DNA of 64,000 nt from Nocardia anocheti. GTDB taxonomy: Bacteria > Actinomycetota > Actinomycetes > Mycobacteriales > Mycobacteriaceae. A program made the translations under genes and the position numbers. The notes beneath the pieces were generated by a model. That model was not told the origin of the DNA. It saw only the letters and a program-made list of their open reading frames with translations, and made no database searches. Location of the stretch: positions 186,001-250,000 of the forward strand of contig NZ_JAQQFV010000003.1 of NCBI RefSeq assembly GCF_029675105.1. Reading direction: 5' to 3'. Below, piece after piece: positions 53,550 to 62,568 of the stretch (its first letter is position 1; the number at the start of each line of letters is the position of its first letter).

Positions 53550-54384
53550 CATCGTAGGAGTGGTGGAGGTCGACGGCGCGCCCTACGGCCTGACCGTCGG
53601 ACCCGACGGCGCGCTGTGGTTCACCATGGCCACCCAGGGCGCGATCGGACGCTATCGGGACGGCGTGGTCGACACGATCACCCTCGACCCGGCCGACGGC
53701 CAGCCCACCGTCGTGGTGACCGGACCCGACGACGCCGTGTGGTTCACCGAATTCCGCGGGGGACGACTCGGCCGGATCGCCGCGGGGGGCACCGTCACCA
53801 GCATTGCGCTCGACGGCCCCTACGGACTGTGCGTGGGTCCGGGTGGGTTGTGGTTCACCGAGCTGTCGAGCGGCCACGTCGGGCGGATCGCGGCCGACGG
53901 CGAGATCGAGCGGGTCGACGTCGAGGGGATGCCCTCGATGATCACGCCCGGCGCCGACGGTGCGCTGTGGTTCACCGTGAACCAGGGCAACGCGATCGGC
54001 CGCGTCGACACCGACCTCGCGGTGACCCGGTACCCGCTGCCCACACCCGCCGCCGCGCCGGTCGGCATCACCGCCGGACCCGACGACGCGGTGTGGTTCA
54101 CCGAGATCGGGGCCGGGGCGATCGGCCGGATCACGGTGGACGGCACCGTCACCGAGTTCCCGCTACCCGATCCGGCGGCCCGCCCCCACGCCATCGTCAC
54201 CGGACCGGACGGGGCCCTGTGGTTCACCGAATGGGCGAGCGGCCGCCTCGGCAGGCTCACGACCGACGGCACCGTCAGCCACCTGGACCTGCCCGGCGAG
54301 GAACCGCACGGCCTCACCGTCGACCCGGCGGGCTGCCTCTGGATCGCCATGGAATCCGGTGCGCTGGTGGAGGTGTCGCCCTAG
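53542..54384 (+). CDS. vgb: streptogramin B lyase (virginiamycin B lyase)
   Basis: A 280-residue seven-bladed beta-propeller built of repeated LWFTE-type blades (ALWFTMATQGAIGRY, AVWFTEFRGGRLGRI, GLWFTELSSGHVGRI and so on). Vgb linearises type B streptogramins by eliminating across the ester bond at Thr. Residues that align with the known active site are kept: Tyr15 (APYGL), His216 (RPHAI), Glu254 and His256 (EEPHGL) and Glu271 (AMES). Spacing of the last two differs by one residue from the staphylococcal enzyme. The GTG at 53542 overlaps the ABC-F remnant stop. Distant Vgb-like propellers with other roles exist, but this degree of motif conservation favours a true lyase. Confidence 0.9.
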   Translation: MPDIVGVVEVDGAPYGLTVGPDGALWFTMATQGAIGRYRDGVVDTITLDPADGQPTVVVTGPDDAVWFTEFRGGRLGRIAAGGTVTSIALDGPYGLCVGPGGLWFTELSSGHVGRIAADGEIERVDVEGMPSMITPGADGALWFTVNQGNAIGRVDTDLAVTRYPLPTPAAAPVGITAGPDDAVWFTEIGAGAIGRITVDGTVTEFPLPDPAARPHAIVTGPDGALWFTEWASGRLGRLTTDGTVSHLDLPGEEPHGLTVDPAGCLWIAMESGALVEVSP

Positions 54385-54389
54385 CCGAA

Positions 54390-54407
54390 CCTCACGGTGT
54401 GGTGAGG
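54390..54407. terminator. hairpin between convergent vgb and vWA genes
   Basis: CCTCAC (54390-54395) and GTGAGG (54402-54407), 6-bp stem and 6-nt loop, overlapping the stop codon of the minus-strand gene. Confidence 0.4.
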
Positions 54408-56059
54408 GCCTTCACCACGGCGGTACCGAACCCGAGATCGTTGCTCGTCGCCATCCGGGTGTAGGTTCCACCGGTCTGCTGGGCCAGCGTCTGCAGGGTC
54501 TGGGTGCCCTGGCCGCCGATCACGATGACGTCGATACGCACCGGCCTGCCCGAATCGGTCGCGGCGGTGATCTCGCTGACCAGCGCCGGGCCGGTCAGCG
54601 TCGAGTCGTCGTCGGGGCCGTCGGTGATCAGCAGGATCGAATTCGTGCGGCCGGGGGAGTAGGCGGCCACGGCGGCGCGGTAGGCCGCGAGCAGGCTCGG
54701 ATAGGCCTGATCGGCACTGACCTGGGTCGCCTTGGTGGATGTCACGGCGGTGCCGAAGGCATTGCGCTGGGTGTCGCTGAGCAGCGCGGTCGGGACCTGC
54801 ACCTGATAGGGGTTGGTGCCGTCGAGGTTCTTGCCGAAGGTCCAGAGTCCGAGGCCGAAGTCCGGCGGGATCACCTGCAGGGTGGAGGCCAGGGCGGCGC
54901 CCGCGTTGGCCAGGCGCGTGGTCGAGCCGTCGGCGGTGCTCATCGACGCGGACACGTCGAGCAGCACGGTGGCGTTCACGCCCAGCACGGGGTTGGCGAG
55001 GGTGGACTGGACCTTCTGCAGCGCGCCCTTGGGCGGGTTGGCCGGGGCCGAACCGATCGCGGGGCCGAAGCCGTCGGCGGCCAACGCGGCCGCCTGCTCG
55101 GGGGCGCGCAGGAAGTCGATGAATCGTGAGGCGATCAGGTTCTGGGTCTTGTCCACCCACGGGCCCGACAGCAGCGCCGCCGGATAGTCGGCCACCGGCG
55201 CGCTGCCCGAGGGCCGATAGGCGGTGAGCCCGCTCGTGCCGAGTTGCTGCTGGGTTGCCGCCACGGCGTGCACCGCGTCGGCGGTGGGGTCGGTGCTGAT
55301 CTCGGACATGGCGGTCATCAGGTCGGCGGGGGTGGGCGCGCCCGCGGCGAGCCCGGAGATCGCGGCGATGACCTGTCCGTCGGCCGCGGCCTGTTCGCTC
55401 AGTGGTTCGGTGCCCGAGACCGCGGCGCCGATCGAGGCCGCGGCGGCGGTGGTGGCGTCGCCCGAGGGCAGCGCCATCCGCAGCCCGCCCCAGCCCGACA
55501 GGCCGAGCTCGTCGAGGGAGCCCTGCTGCAGCCGGGGCAGATCCGCCCAGGTGATCCCGTGCTGCTCGAAGGCCTGACGCAGCGCCTCGGGTACGCCGAG
55601 CACGATCGGGCTGGTGGCGATGGACGCGGGCGAGCCCTCGATCAGACCGGGCACCCGCACCAGATCGATGGACCGGCTCGAATCGGCGATCCACAGTCCC
55701 GGCTTCGGGCCCAACGCCGGGTCCCACTGGCCGGTCTCGGCCAGACCGGCGACCAGCGCGGCTGACGGACGCGCCGACACCTTCACCTGCGCGCAGTGAT
55801 CACGCACGCGCGGCTTGGTCGCGTTGTAGGCGTCGGCCGCGGCGCGCACCGGACCCGCGATGGCCGGATCGACGGTGACCGCGAGTTCCGCGGGCCCCTC
55901 GACGCACTCGGCGGCCGCCGCGACATCGGTCGAATCGGCGCGGTCACTGAACTGGAACCAGGCGAACACGGCCACCAGGACGAGCACGAGTACCGACGCC
56001 GCGATAACCGGACCTTTGCTGATACTCCGAGATCTGGTCCCGCTGCGATGTGTACCCAC
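54392..56059 (-). CDS. membrane-anchored von Willebrand A/substrate-binding-like protein (Rv1836c-like)
   Basis: A 555-residue exported protein. A basic start is followed by one membrane helix (about 18-38, VIAASVLVLVLVAVFAWFQF). Residues from about 50 to 330 resemble a periplasmic solute-binding protein (PGLWIADSS, SPIVLGVPEALR). The C-terminal von Willebrand A domain (about 355-550) has the MIDAS motif DVSASMS and the later LLITDGPDD. Its family place near glcB in mycobacteria matches Rv1836c. Metal-dependent protein contacts at the cell surface are likely; no partner is known. Confidence 0.88.
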   Translation of the reverse strand: MGTHRSGTRSRSISKGPVIAASVLVLVLVAVFAWFQFSDRADSTDVAAAAECVEGPAELAVTVDPAIAGPVRAAADAYNATKPRVRDHCAQVKVSARPSAALVAGLAETGQWDPALGPKPGLWIADSSRSIDLVRVPGLIEGSPASIATSPIVLGVPEALRQAFEQHGITWADLPRLQQGSLDELGLSGWGGLRMALPSGDATTAAAASIGAAVSGTEPLSEQAAADGQVIAAISGLAAGAPTPADLMTAMSEISTDPTADAVHAVAATQQQLGTSGLTAYRPSGSAPVADYPAALLSGPWVDKTQNLIASRFIDFLRAPEQAAALAADGFGPAIGSAPANPPKGALQKVQSTLANPVLGVNATVLLDVSASMSTADGSTTRLANAGAALASTLQVIPPDFGLGLWTFGKNLDGTNPYQVQVPTALLSDTQRNAFGTAVTSTKATQVSADQAYPSLLAAYRAAVAAYSPGRTNSILLITDGPDDDSTLTGPALVSEITAATDSGRPVRIDVIVIGGQGTQTLQTLAQQTGGTYTRMATSNDLGFGTAVVKALTTP

Positions 56060-56133
56060 GCGGCAAGTTTAAGGACCCGTGACGGCGGCACCGCAGCCGA
56101 TCGGCCTCGCCGGTGTTCGCCCAGGTCACAGCA

Positions 56134-56169
56134 GTGGGGCCGGGTGCCCGAACGGGCACCCGGCCCCAC
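56134..56169 (-). terminator. very strong hairpin after whiB
   Basis: 17-bp perfect inverted repeat, GTGGGGCCGGGTGCCCG (56134-56150) and its complement (56153-56169), with only AA between the arms. It lies 4 bp past the minus-strand WhiB stop. Confidence 0.85.
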
Positions 56170-56173
56170 CGGG

Positions 56174-56428
56174 TCACTCGCGGATCACCCGGCCGCGGTC
56201 GAACTCACGGCCACCCCAGACCCCCGACTGGCCGGTGCTGGCCGCGTACTCACCGCACCCCGCGAGCAGCGGGCAACCGGCGCAGATCCGGCGGGCGTAG
56301 TCGAAGTCCTGCGACGGGTAGGGGAACCACGCCTCGTGGTTCGGGTCACCCCGGCAGGCGGCGCGGTGCCACTGCCCGGAATCGGACAGGGTCAGCAGGT
56401 CGGTCAGGGCGAGGTCGGTGGTGGTCAC
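56174..56428 (-). CDS. WhiB-family iron-sulfur regulator
   Basis: An 84-residue Wbl protein. The four cluster ligands are present: one Cys in AACRGDPNHEAWF, then CAGCPLLAGC supplies three. The turn motif GVWGGRE follows, then a basic C-terminus. These proteins bind a [4Fe-4S] cluster, respond to O2/NO and work with the primary sigma factor. The GTG at 56428 has GAAGGAG just upstream and overlaps the TGA of the HNH gene (GTGA), so the two are translationally coupled. I cannot assign it to a numbered WhiB class. Confidence 0.9.
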   Translation of the reverse strand: MTTTDLALTDLLTLSDSGQWHRAACRGDPNHEAWFPYPSQDFDYARRICAGCPLLAGCGEYAASTGQSGVWGGREFDRGRVIRE

Positions 56429-56979
56429 GGCGCGTACTCCTTCCAGATCCGGCGCTGGGTGCGGGCGAGCGGGTCGGGAGCCTTGGGCTCCCACAGCAGC
56501 CGCATCCCCGCCTCTTCGGGGGTGCGGTCGGCCTTGGACGTATTGCAGGGGGCGCAGCAGGCGACGAGGTTGCCCCAGGTGTTGGGGCCGCCCCGGCTGC
56601 GCGGGCGGATGTGGTCGACGGTCTGCGCCCAGCTCGCGCAGTAGCCGCAGCGGTGCTTGTCGCGGCGCAGCACACCGGCCAGCGTGGCGCGGCTGGCGTC
56701 GTCGACCGGGGCGACGTGGCCCAGGTAGACGTAGCGCAGCAGTCGGACGGTCTCGGGCAGCGCGATGACCAGGTGCTGGGACCGGATCGGGAACCGCGGC
56801 GCCCGCTCGATGACGGTCTCCGCGGCGCCGCTGATCAGCAGTGTCACGGCCCGGTCGGCGGTGATCTCGTCGAGGGCCTCGTAGCTGGCGTTGAGCACGA
56901 GCACCCTGGTGCGTATCCAGGTGTCGGAAGTGGGCGCCATCGGGTCGACGGCATGACGGATCGTCATGGGAATCACCAT
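56425..56979 (-). CDS. HNH endonuclease-type protein
   Basis: A 184-residue protein with a C-terminal HNH fold: CGYCASWAQTVDHIRPRSRG and NLVACCAPCNTSK, giving the catalytic His pair and two CxxC zinc-binding pairs. The N-terminal half (VLVLNASYEALDEITADRAV) is characteristic of an actinobacterial HNH family often next to whiB genes. The target is unknown; repair, recombination or regulation are possible. It is cotranscribed with whiB and follows a small ORF by 47 bp. Confidence 0.88.
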   Translation of the reverse strand: MVIPMTIRHAVDPMAPTSDTWIRTRVLVLNASYEALDEITADRAVTLLISGAAETVIERAPRFPIRSQHLVIALPETVRLLRYVYLGHVAPVDDASRATLAGVLRRDKHRCGYCASWAQTVDHIRPRSRGGPNTWGNLVACCAPCNTSKADRTPEEAGMRLLWEPKAPDPLARTQRRIWKEYAP

Positions 56980-57026
56980 GTTTTCCAGAGAAGTGAACGA
57001 GAGGTCGGAGCAGGGTGGACGTCGCG

Positions 57027-57155
57027 TCAGTGCGCGAACCGGAGACGGCCCGCGACGCCGGTCACCGCGTTCGCCGCGTCGCGCGACTCGCCGTGGGCCT
57101 TGTCGGCGCCGTCATAGCCGATGCTCGACTGTCGTTGTGGCACACGATGTTCCAT
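57027..57155 (-). CDS. small ORF (42 aa) with a strong ribosome-binding site
   Basis: Reads from an ATG at 57155 with GAGAGGAGGAGA about 6-8 nt upstream, one of the best Shine-Dalgarno sequences in the window. The product is 42 residues, polar and glycine/alanine-rich (starts MEHRVPQRQSSIGYDGADK, ends RLRFAH), with no membrane helix or Cys. It is upstream of and on the same strand as HNH and whiB, so it may be the first gene of that operon or a leader peptide. I recognise no family. Confidence 0.5.
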   Translation of the reverse strand: MEHRVPQRQSSIGYDGADKAHGESRDAANAVTGVAGRLRFAH

Positions 57156-57286
57156 GGCCGTCTCCTCCTCTCGAATGCTCTCGTCGCTACCGTCGGTGCG
57201 AAATCACCGGCGTGGAATTCATGGTGGCAGAACAGCCGCCGATTGTCGGCTGATTTATTTTCGACGACGCCCGGGACCGCCCCCGA

Positions 57287-58576
57287 TCAGAGGTTGCCCG
57301 CTTCGTGCTCCAGACGGCGGGCGACGAGGTCACGGGCGGATGCGCGCAACGCGGGCCGGAAACCGCTGGGGTACACCGGGTCCGCCGGTGCGTACTGCTT
57401 CAGGACCTCCTTGGCCAGGGTGATCTTGTGCACCTCGGTGGGACCGTCGGCGATGGCCATGACCTCGGCGTAGGTCGTCATGTCGAGGAAGGGCAGGTCG
57501 GTGCTGACGCCCATGGCTCCGTGCAGGTGCAGGGCGCGGCGGGCGATGTCGTTCATGACCGTCGGCATGGCCACCTTGATGGCGGCGATGTCCTTGCGCA
57601 CGGCGCGGTAGTCCTGGGCCCGGTCGATGCGCCAGGCGGTGCGCAGCACCAGCAGGCGGAACTGCTCCATCTGGATCCAGCTGTCGGCGATGCGCTCCTG
57701 GGTCATCTGGAAGCCACCGAGCATCCCCTTGCGGGCGGGCCGGGAGACCGCGCGTTCGCACATCATGTCGAACGCCTTGCCGACCAGCGCCACCGTGCGC
57801 ATCGCGTGATGCACCCGGCCACCGCCGAGCCGGGTCTGCGCGACGACGAACCCGTCGCCCACGCCGCCGAGCAGGTGATCGGCGGGCACGCGCACCTCGG
57901 TGAACCGCAGATGACCCTCGTGTTCGCTGAAACCGGGCACGGTGAAGTTGCGGACGAGTTCGATGCCGGGGGTGTCGGCCGGGACGATGAACATCGACAG
58001 CCGCCGGTGCGGTTCGGCGTCGGGATCGGTCACCAGCATCACGATGTGGAAGGTGGCGAACTCGGCGACCGAGTTGAACCACTTCTCGCCGTTGATCACC
58101 CACTCGTCACCGTCGCGCACCGCGGTGGCGCGGAAGGCCGTGGGGTCCGAACCGCCGGTGGGTTCGGTCATCGCGTAGCAGGACCCGATCTCGCCGTCGA
58201 GCAGCGGCTGGAGGTACTTCGCCTTCTGCTCCTCGGTCCCGAAGTGCGCCAGGATCTCGGCATTACCGGAATCCGGTGCCTGGCAACCGAACACGAGCGG
58301 CGCCCACATCGAGGTGCCCAACACCTCGTTGAGCAGCGCCAGCTTCAACTGGCCGTAACCGGGGCCGCCGAGCTCGGGACCCAGATGGCAGGCCCACAGC
58401 CCCTGTTCCTTGACCTGCCGCTGCAGCGGCCGCAGGAGCGCGCGGATCTCCGGATCGTTCCGGTCGTAGGGATTGGGGTAGACCAGATCCAGCGGCTCGA
58501 CCTCGGTGCGGACGAACTCCGCGACCCAGTCGAGCTTGCGCTGGTAGTCCGGATCGGTCTCGAAGTCCCACGCCAT
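57287..58576 (-). CDS. acyl-CoA dehydrogenase
   Basis: A 429-residue flavoprotein of the acyl-CoA dehydrogenase superfamily, closest in pattern to the ACAD10/11-like group. Motifs: FAD loop CYAMTEPTGGSDPTAF, substrate strand GEKWFNSVAEFATF, RVPADHLLGGVGDGFVVAQT, and near the end LHLHGAMGVSTDLPF and IADGPTEVHKI. The last holds the acidic residue expected near the active site. It probably oxidises an acyl-CoA to the 2-enoyl-CoA. Its start is 2 bp from the TetR stop, so regulator and enzyme form an operon. Confidence 0.92.
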   Translation of the reverse strand: MAWDFETDPDYQRKLDWVAEFVRTEVEPLDLVYPNPYDRNDPEIRALLRPLQRQVKEQGLWACHLGPELGGPGYGQLKLALLNEVLGTSMWAPLVFGCQAPDSGNAEILAHFGTEEQKAKYLQPLLDGEIGSCYAMTEPTGGSDPTAFRATAVRDGDEWVINGEKWFNSVAEFATFHIVMLVTDPDAEPHRRLSMFIVPADTPGIELVRNFTVPGFSEHEGHLRFTEVRVPADHLLGGVGDGFVVAQTRLGGGRVHHAMRTVALVGKAFDMMCERAVSRPARKGMLGGFQMTQERIADSWIQMEQFRLLVLRTAWRIDRAQDYRAVRKDIAAIKVAMPTVMNDIARRALHLHGAMGVSTDLPFLDMTTYAEVMAIADGPTEVHKITLAKEVLKQYAPADPVYPSGFRPALRASARDLVARRLEHEAGNL

Positions 58577-58578
58577 GG

Positions 58579-59238
58579 TCAGCCTTTCGGGTTGTCGTCC
58601 GTGGCGAGCAGCCCGGACAGGACGGTCTCGGTGAGCAGGTCGGCGATCTCGGCGGGGGAGCGCGCGCCCCGCTCGCGATAGGAGAGCGCGAGCGAGTCGA
58701 GCATGCCCAGGATGCCGTCGGTGACGACGGGATCGGCGCTGCGCAACTGCCCCGCGGCGTGCCCGGCGTCGATCACCTCCTGCCAGCGGTCGCGCAACCG
58801 GTCGCGCAGCCGCCGCAGCTCGGTCGCGCGTTCGCCGGTGAGCGCCGCGCCGTCGCGCAGGCGCACCACGACCGCGCGGCGGCGGGTGATGATCGACTCC
58901 ACGTGGTCGCGGATGAGCAGTCGCAGGATCAGGACCGGATCGGCGGCGGTGGCGACGAGTCGTTCGGCGTCGGCCAGCAGCCGCCGGGCGTGGTCGGCGA
59001 GGATCTGCCAGAGCAGCTCTTCCTTGGACCCGATGTGGTAATACAGCGCGCCCCGCTGCACATCGGCCCTGGCGCCGATCTCGGCCACGCCGGTGGCGTG
59101 GAAACCGCGTTCGGCGAACAGTTCGAGAGCCGCGGCGCGGATGCGCGCAGCGGTGTCGGCGGCGCCGTGCGCGGTGGTGGGTGGACGGCCGCGACGGCGG
59201 ACCGGGGAGCCCGGCTCGCCCGGGTGCGCGACGGTCAC
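58579..59238 (-). CDS. TetR-family regulator of the acyl-CoA dehydrogenase operon
   Basis: About 219 residues. A basic N-terminus (VRRRGRPPTTA) is followed by a helix-turn-helix (TGVAEIGARADVQRGALYYH) and a long helical ligand domain. GTG 59238 was chosen; the frame continues upstream to 59409 but that part reads like promoter DNA. It is first in an operon with the acyl-CoA dehydrogenase gene and divergent from glcB. An acyl-CoA effector is plausible, by analogy with FadR/KstR-type TetR proteins. Confidence 0.88.
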   Translation of the reverse strand: MTVAHPGEPGSPVRRRGRPPTTAHGAADTAARIRAAALELFAERGFHATGVAEIGARADVQRGALYYHIGSKEELLWQILADHARRLLADAERLVATAADPVLILRLLIRDHVESIITRRRAVVVRLRDGAALTGERATELRRLRDRLRDRWQEVIDAGHAAGQLRSADPVVTDGILGMLDSLALSYRERGARSPAEIADLLTETVLSGLLATDDNPKG

Positions 59239-59280
59239 CGTGCCTCCGCTCCGACGGGGCGAGTGGCGCCCGTCACCGCG

Positions 59281-59302
59281 TAATGTTCCGGTCAGTACAT
59301 TA
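59281..59302. promoter_or_regulatory. candidate TetR operator upstream of the TetR-acyl-CoA dehydrogenase operon
   Basis: Inverted repeat TAATGT (59281-59286) and ACATTA (59297-59302) with a 10-nt spacer, in the 244-bp gap between the TetR start and glcB. It could control either or both genes. Confidence 0.45.
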
Positions 59303-59482
59303 AAACCGGCCGGGCCTACAATCAAGAGGTGGTCCGCCACGCCCACCTCACCGTCCGGTGGATCGGCGTGGCGGAATGGATATCGCCCGCTGGGCGTTTC
59401 GACCCACACGAGATGTCAGCACTACCCACGGGTAACATGACATCGACTTTCCCACCCGGCTATCTCAAAAGTGAGGCAGTAG

Positions 59483-61660
59483 ATGACAGAGCGGATTCAG
59501 GTCGGCGGGCTCCAGGTGGCCAGCGTTCTCCACGATTTCATCGTGAACGAGGCGCTCCCCGGTACCGGCGTGGACTCCGCCGCGTTCTGGGCGGGCGCCG
59601 AGCAGGTCATCAACGACCTCGCGCCGCGCAACCGCGCCCTGCTGGCCGAACGCGACGAGATCCAGGGCAAGCTCGACGCCTGGCACCAGGAGAGCCCCGG
59701 CACGAACTACGACAAGGGCGCCTACAAGCAGTTCCTGACCGAGATCGGCTACCTGCGTCCCGAGCCCGCCCCGTTCCAGATCGGCACCGGCAACGTCGAC
59801 GCCGAGATCGCCACCACCGCGGGCCCGCAGCTCGTCGTGCCGGTGATGAACGCGCGCTTCGCCATCAACGCCGCCAACGCGCGCTGGGGTTCGCTCTACG
59901 ACGCGCTCTACGGCACCGACGCCATCTCCGAGGCCAACGGCGCCGAGAAGGGCACCGGCTACAACCGCGTGCGCGGCGACAAGGTCATCGAGTGGGGCCG
60001 CAACTTCCTCGACGACGCCGTCACCCTGATCACCGGCTCGCACATCGGTTCCTCGTACTACAAGATCGTCGACGGCGAGCTCGAGGTCGGCCTGGAAGAC
60101 GGCACCGACATCGGCCTGGCCGATCCCTCCCAGCTGGTGGGCTACCTCGGTGACCCCGAGGCCCCGACCTCGGTGCTGCTCAAGCACAACGGCCTGCACA
60201 TCGAGATCCAGATCGACGCCGACTCGCCGATCGGCTCCACCGACACCGCGGGCGTCAAGGACATCGTGCTCGAGTCCGCCCTCACCACCATCATGGACTT
60301 CGAGGACTCGGTCGCCGCGGTCGACGCCGAGGACAAGGTCGTCTGCTACCGCAACTGGCTCGGCCTGAACAAGGGCACGCTGGCCGAAGAGGTCACCAAG
60401 AACGGCAAGACCTTCACCCGCACCATGAACCCCGACCGCGTCTTCACCGCGCTCGACGGTTCCGAACTGGTGCTGCACGGTCGTTCGCTGCTGTTCGTGC
60501 GCAACGTGGGCCACCTGATGACCTCCGACGCGATCATCGACGCCGAGGGCAACGAGGTCCCCGAGGGCATCCTCGACGGCCTGATCACCTCGCTGATCGC
60601 CGTGCACTCGCTCAACGGCACCGCCCAGCTGGCCAACACCCGCACCGGCTCGGTCTACATCGTGAAGCCGAAGATGCACGGCCCCGACGAGGCCGCCTTC
60701 ACCAACGAGCTGTTCGGCCGGATCGAGGACGTCCTCGGCCTGACCCGCAACACCCTCAAGGTCGGCATCATGGACGAGGAGCGCCGCACCACGGTCAACC
60801 TCGCCGCGTCCATCGAAGCCGCCAAGGACCGGGTGGTGTTCATCAACACCGGCTTCCTGGACCGCACCGGCGACGAGATCCACACCTCCATGGAGGCGGG
60901 TCCGGTCGTGCGCAAGGCCGAGATGAAGACCCAGCAGTGGATCGCGTCCTACGAGGACTGGAACGTCGACACCGGCCTGGCCAAGGGCCTGTCGGGCAAG
61001 GCGCAGATCGGCAAGGGCATGTGGGCCATGCCCGACCTGATGGCGGGCCTGCTCGAGCAGAAGATCGGCCACCCGAAGTCCGGCGCCAGCACCGCCTGGG
61101 TCCCCTCGCCGACCGCCGCCACCCTGCACGCCACCCACTACCACCAGGTGGACGTGTTCAAGCGGCAGTCCGAGATCGCCAAGGGCGGCCCGCGCGCCAC
61201 CGTCGACCAGATCCTCGAGATCCCCCTGGCCCAGTCCACCGACTGGTCCGACGAGGAGAAGCGTCAGGAGCTCGACAACAACTCCCAGGGCATCCTGGGC
61301 TACGTCGTGCGCTGGATCGACCACGGTGTCGGCTGCTCCAAGGTGCCCGACATCAACGACATCGGCCTGATGGAAGACCGTGCCACCCTGCGCATCTCGA
61401 GCCAGCTGGTCGCCAACTGGCTGCGCCACGGCATCGTCACCGAGGCCGACGTGATCGCCAGCCTCGAGCGCATGGCCCCCGTCGTCGACCGCCAGAACGC
61501 GGCCGACCCGACCTACCGCCCCCTGGCCCCGAACTTCGACGACAACATCGCCTTCCAGGCCGCCAAGGAACTGGTCCTCGAAGGCACCAAGCAGCCCAAC
61601 GGCTACACCGAGCCGATCCTGCACCGCCGCCGTCGCGAGTACAAGGCCGCGCAGAAGTGA
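59483..61660 (+). CDS. glcB: malate synthase G
   Basis: A 725-residue TIM-barrel enzyme of standard length that condenses glyoxylate with acetyl-CoA to malate, completing the glyoxylate shunt. Landmark segments include [13 protein letters not shown] at the start, [36 protein letters not shown] and [12 protein letters not shown]. Isoform G is the single-chain form found in actinobacteria. It fits the lipid and alkane catabolism seen elsewhere in the window. Two hairpins follow the stop. Confidence 0.98.
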   Translation: MTERIQVGGLQVASVLHDFIVNEALPGTGVDSAAFWAGAEQVINDLAPRNRALLAERDEIQGKLDAWHQESPGTNYDKGAYKQFLTEIGYLRPEPAPFQIGTGNVDAEIATTAGPQLVVPVMNARFAINAANARWGSLYDALYGTDAISEANGAEKGTGYNRVRGDKVIEWGRNFLDDAVTLITGSHIGSSYYKIVDGELEVGLEDGTDIGLADPSQLVGYLGDPEAPTSVLLKHNGLHIEIQIDADSPIGSTDTAGVKDIVLESALTTIMDFEDSVAAVDAEDKVVCYRNWLGLNKGTLAEEVTKNGKTFTRTMNPDRVFTALDGSELVLHGRSLLFVRNVGHLMTSDAIIDAEGNEVPEGILDGLITSLIAVHSLNGTAQLANTRTGSVYIVKPKMHGPDEAAFTNELFGRIEDVLGLTRNTLKVGIMDEERRTTVNLAASIEAAKDRVVFINTGFLDRTGDEIHTSMEAGPVVRKAEMKTQQWIASYEDWNVDTGLAKGLSGKAQIGKGMWAMPDLMAGLLEQKIGHPKSGASTAWVPSPTAATLHATHYHQVDVFKRQSEIAKGGPRATVDQILEIPLAQSTDWSDEEKRQELDNNSQGILGYVVRWIDHGVGCSKVPDINDIGLMEDRATLRISSQLVANWLRHGIVTEADVIASLERMAPVVDRQNAADPTYRPLAPNFDDNIAFQAAKELVLEGTKQPNGYTEPILHRRRREYKAAQK

Positions 61661-61674
61661 CGCTGCCTGGTGCG

Positions 61675-61703
61675 TGAAAAGTAGCTGGTAGCAGCACTTT
61701 TCA
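61675..61703 (+). terminator. first hairpin after glcB
   Basis: TGAAAAGT (61675-61682) pairs with ACTTTTCA (61696-61703). Inside, GCTG and CAGC extend the stem after a single bulged A. It begins 15 bp past the stop. Confidence 0.6.
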
Positions 61704-61705
61704 TC

Positions 61706-61743
61706 AGCGGCCCCGCTCCGGGGAAATCTGGGGCGGGGCCGCT
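61706..61743 (+). terminator. second hairpin after glcB
   Basis: AGCGGCCCCGC (61706-61716) pairs perfectly with GCGGGGCCGCT (61733-61743); three further inner pairs are possible. GC-rich, no U-tract. Confidence 0.75.
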
Positions 61744-61971
61744 GTCGTCAGGACTATCACTGCTCACCTGACAGATCCCGGTCGTGGCATGGACAGCGGC
61801 TCGATGAACGGTGATCCTGCCTCCTGCCGCGCGGCTGGTGGGGCGCCGACCAGCTGTGCTCCCCGGGCGAGCGGGGGGTGAGCTTGCGGACTTGCCGGTA
61901 CGAGTCCTGGCGGTTGCCACAGCGATACTCTCGTTCTGGACCTGTGACGCAGATGCTGATGCGGCGCGCGG
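61744..61971. other. gap between glcB terminators and next gene
   Basis: About 230 bp with no supported gene, RNA or repeat. It presumably carries the promoter of the following gene. Confidence 0.4.
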
Positions 61972-62568
61972 ATGTCGGACGCTGTTTCTACAATCCGGGG
62001 CGTGACGCTCACCCTCGCCGATCTCGTCGGCTACACCGATCGCGGCCTCGACACCGACCTCGCCCGCTGGTTCCCTGACGCCGATGTGGTCGCTATCCCC
62101 GCCGAAACCCGTTCGGTTGCCTCGTTTCTCGAGAAGCTGTCCCCTGCCGATGCCGCCGCACTGGCGGCCTTCGACCGCCGGGTCCGCTCCGGCGGGCTAC
62201 CACAGTTCCTCGACACCTTCGACTGGTCCTACGCGTTCGACTTCGCCGGTAACGACTGCACCATTCTCGATAGCGACTACACCACCGAACTCACCGACGA
62301 GGACGTGTTCTCCCTCGGCGCCGACGGCGGCGGCAATCTCTACGTCGTTCTCACCAACGGCCAGGTCGCGGTGTGGTTCCACGAGGAGGACGTGCTCGAG
62401 GGTGGGACCCGTTTCGACAACCTCGACGTCTTCCTCTGGTCGTATGTGCGCTATCGAGCGGTGCGGGCGGGCAAGCTGGCCCGCACCGATGTCGAGGCCG
62501 ACTTCATCGCGCTCGGCCAGGACGGCGCACTGGCCGAAGAGGTGGGGCTGCTGAGCATGATGGCCTGA
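61972..62568 (+). CDS. hypothetical protein, possibly SUKH (SMI1/KNR4)-like
   Basis: A 198-residue acidic cytoplasmic protein with no signal or membrane helix. The middle (ELTDEDVFSLGADGGGNLYV, then VAVWFHEEDVLEGGTRFDNL) resembles the glycine-flanked beta-strand and following Trp/Phe region of SUKH-fold proteins, many of which are immunity proteins against polymorphic toxins or contact-dependent systems. The match is by eye and partial. No toxin gene is next to it. The start could also be GTG 62002, which has GGGG just upstream. Confidence 0.55.
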   Translation: MSDAVSTIRGVTLTLADLVGYTDRGLDTDLARWFPDADVVAIPAETRSVASFLEKLSPADAAALAAFDRRVRSGGLPQFLDTFDWSYAFDFAGNDCTILDSDYTTELTDEDVFSLGADGGGNLYVVLTNGQVAVWFHEEDVLEGGTRFDNLDVFLWSYVRYRAVRAGKLARTDVEADFIALGQDGALAEEVGLLSMMA

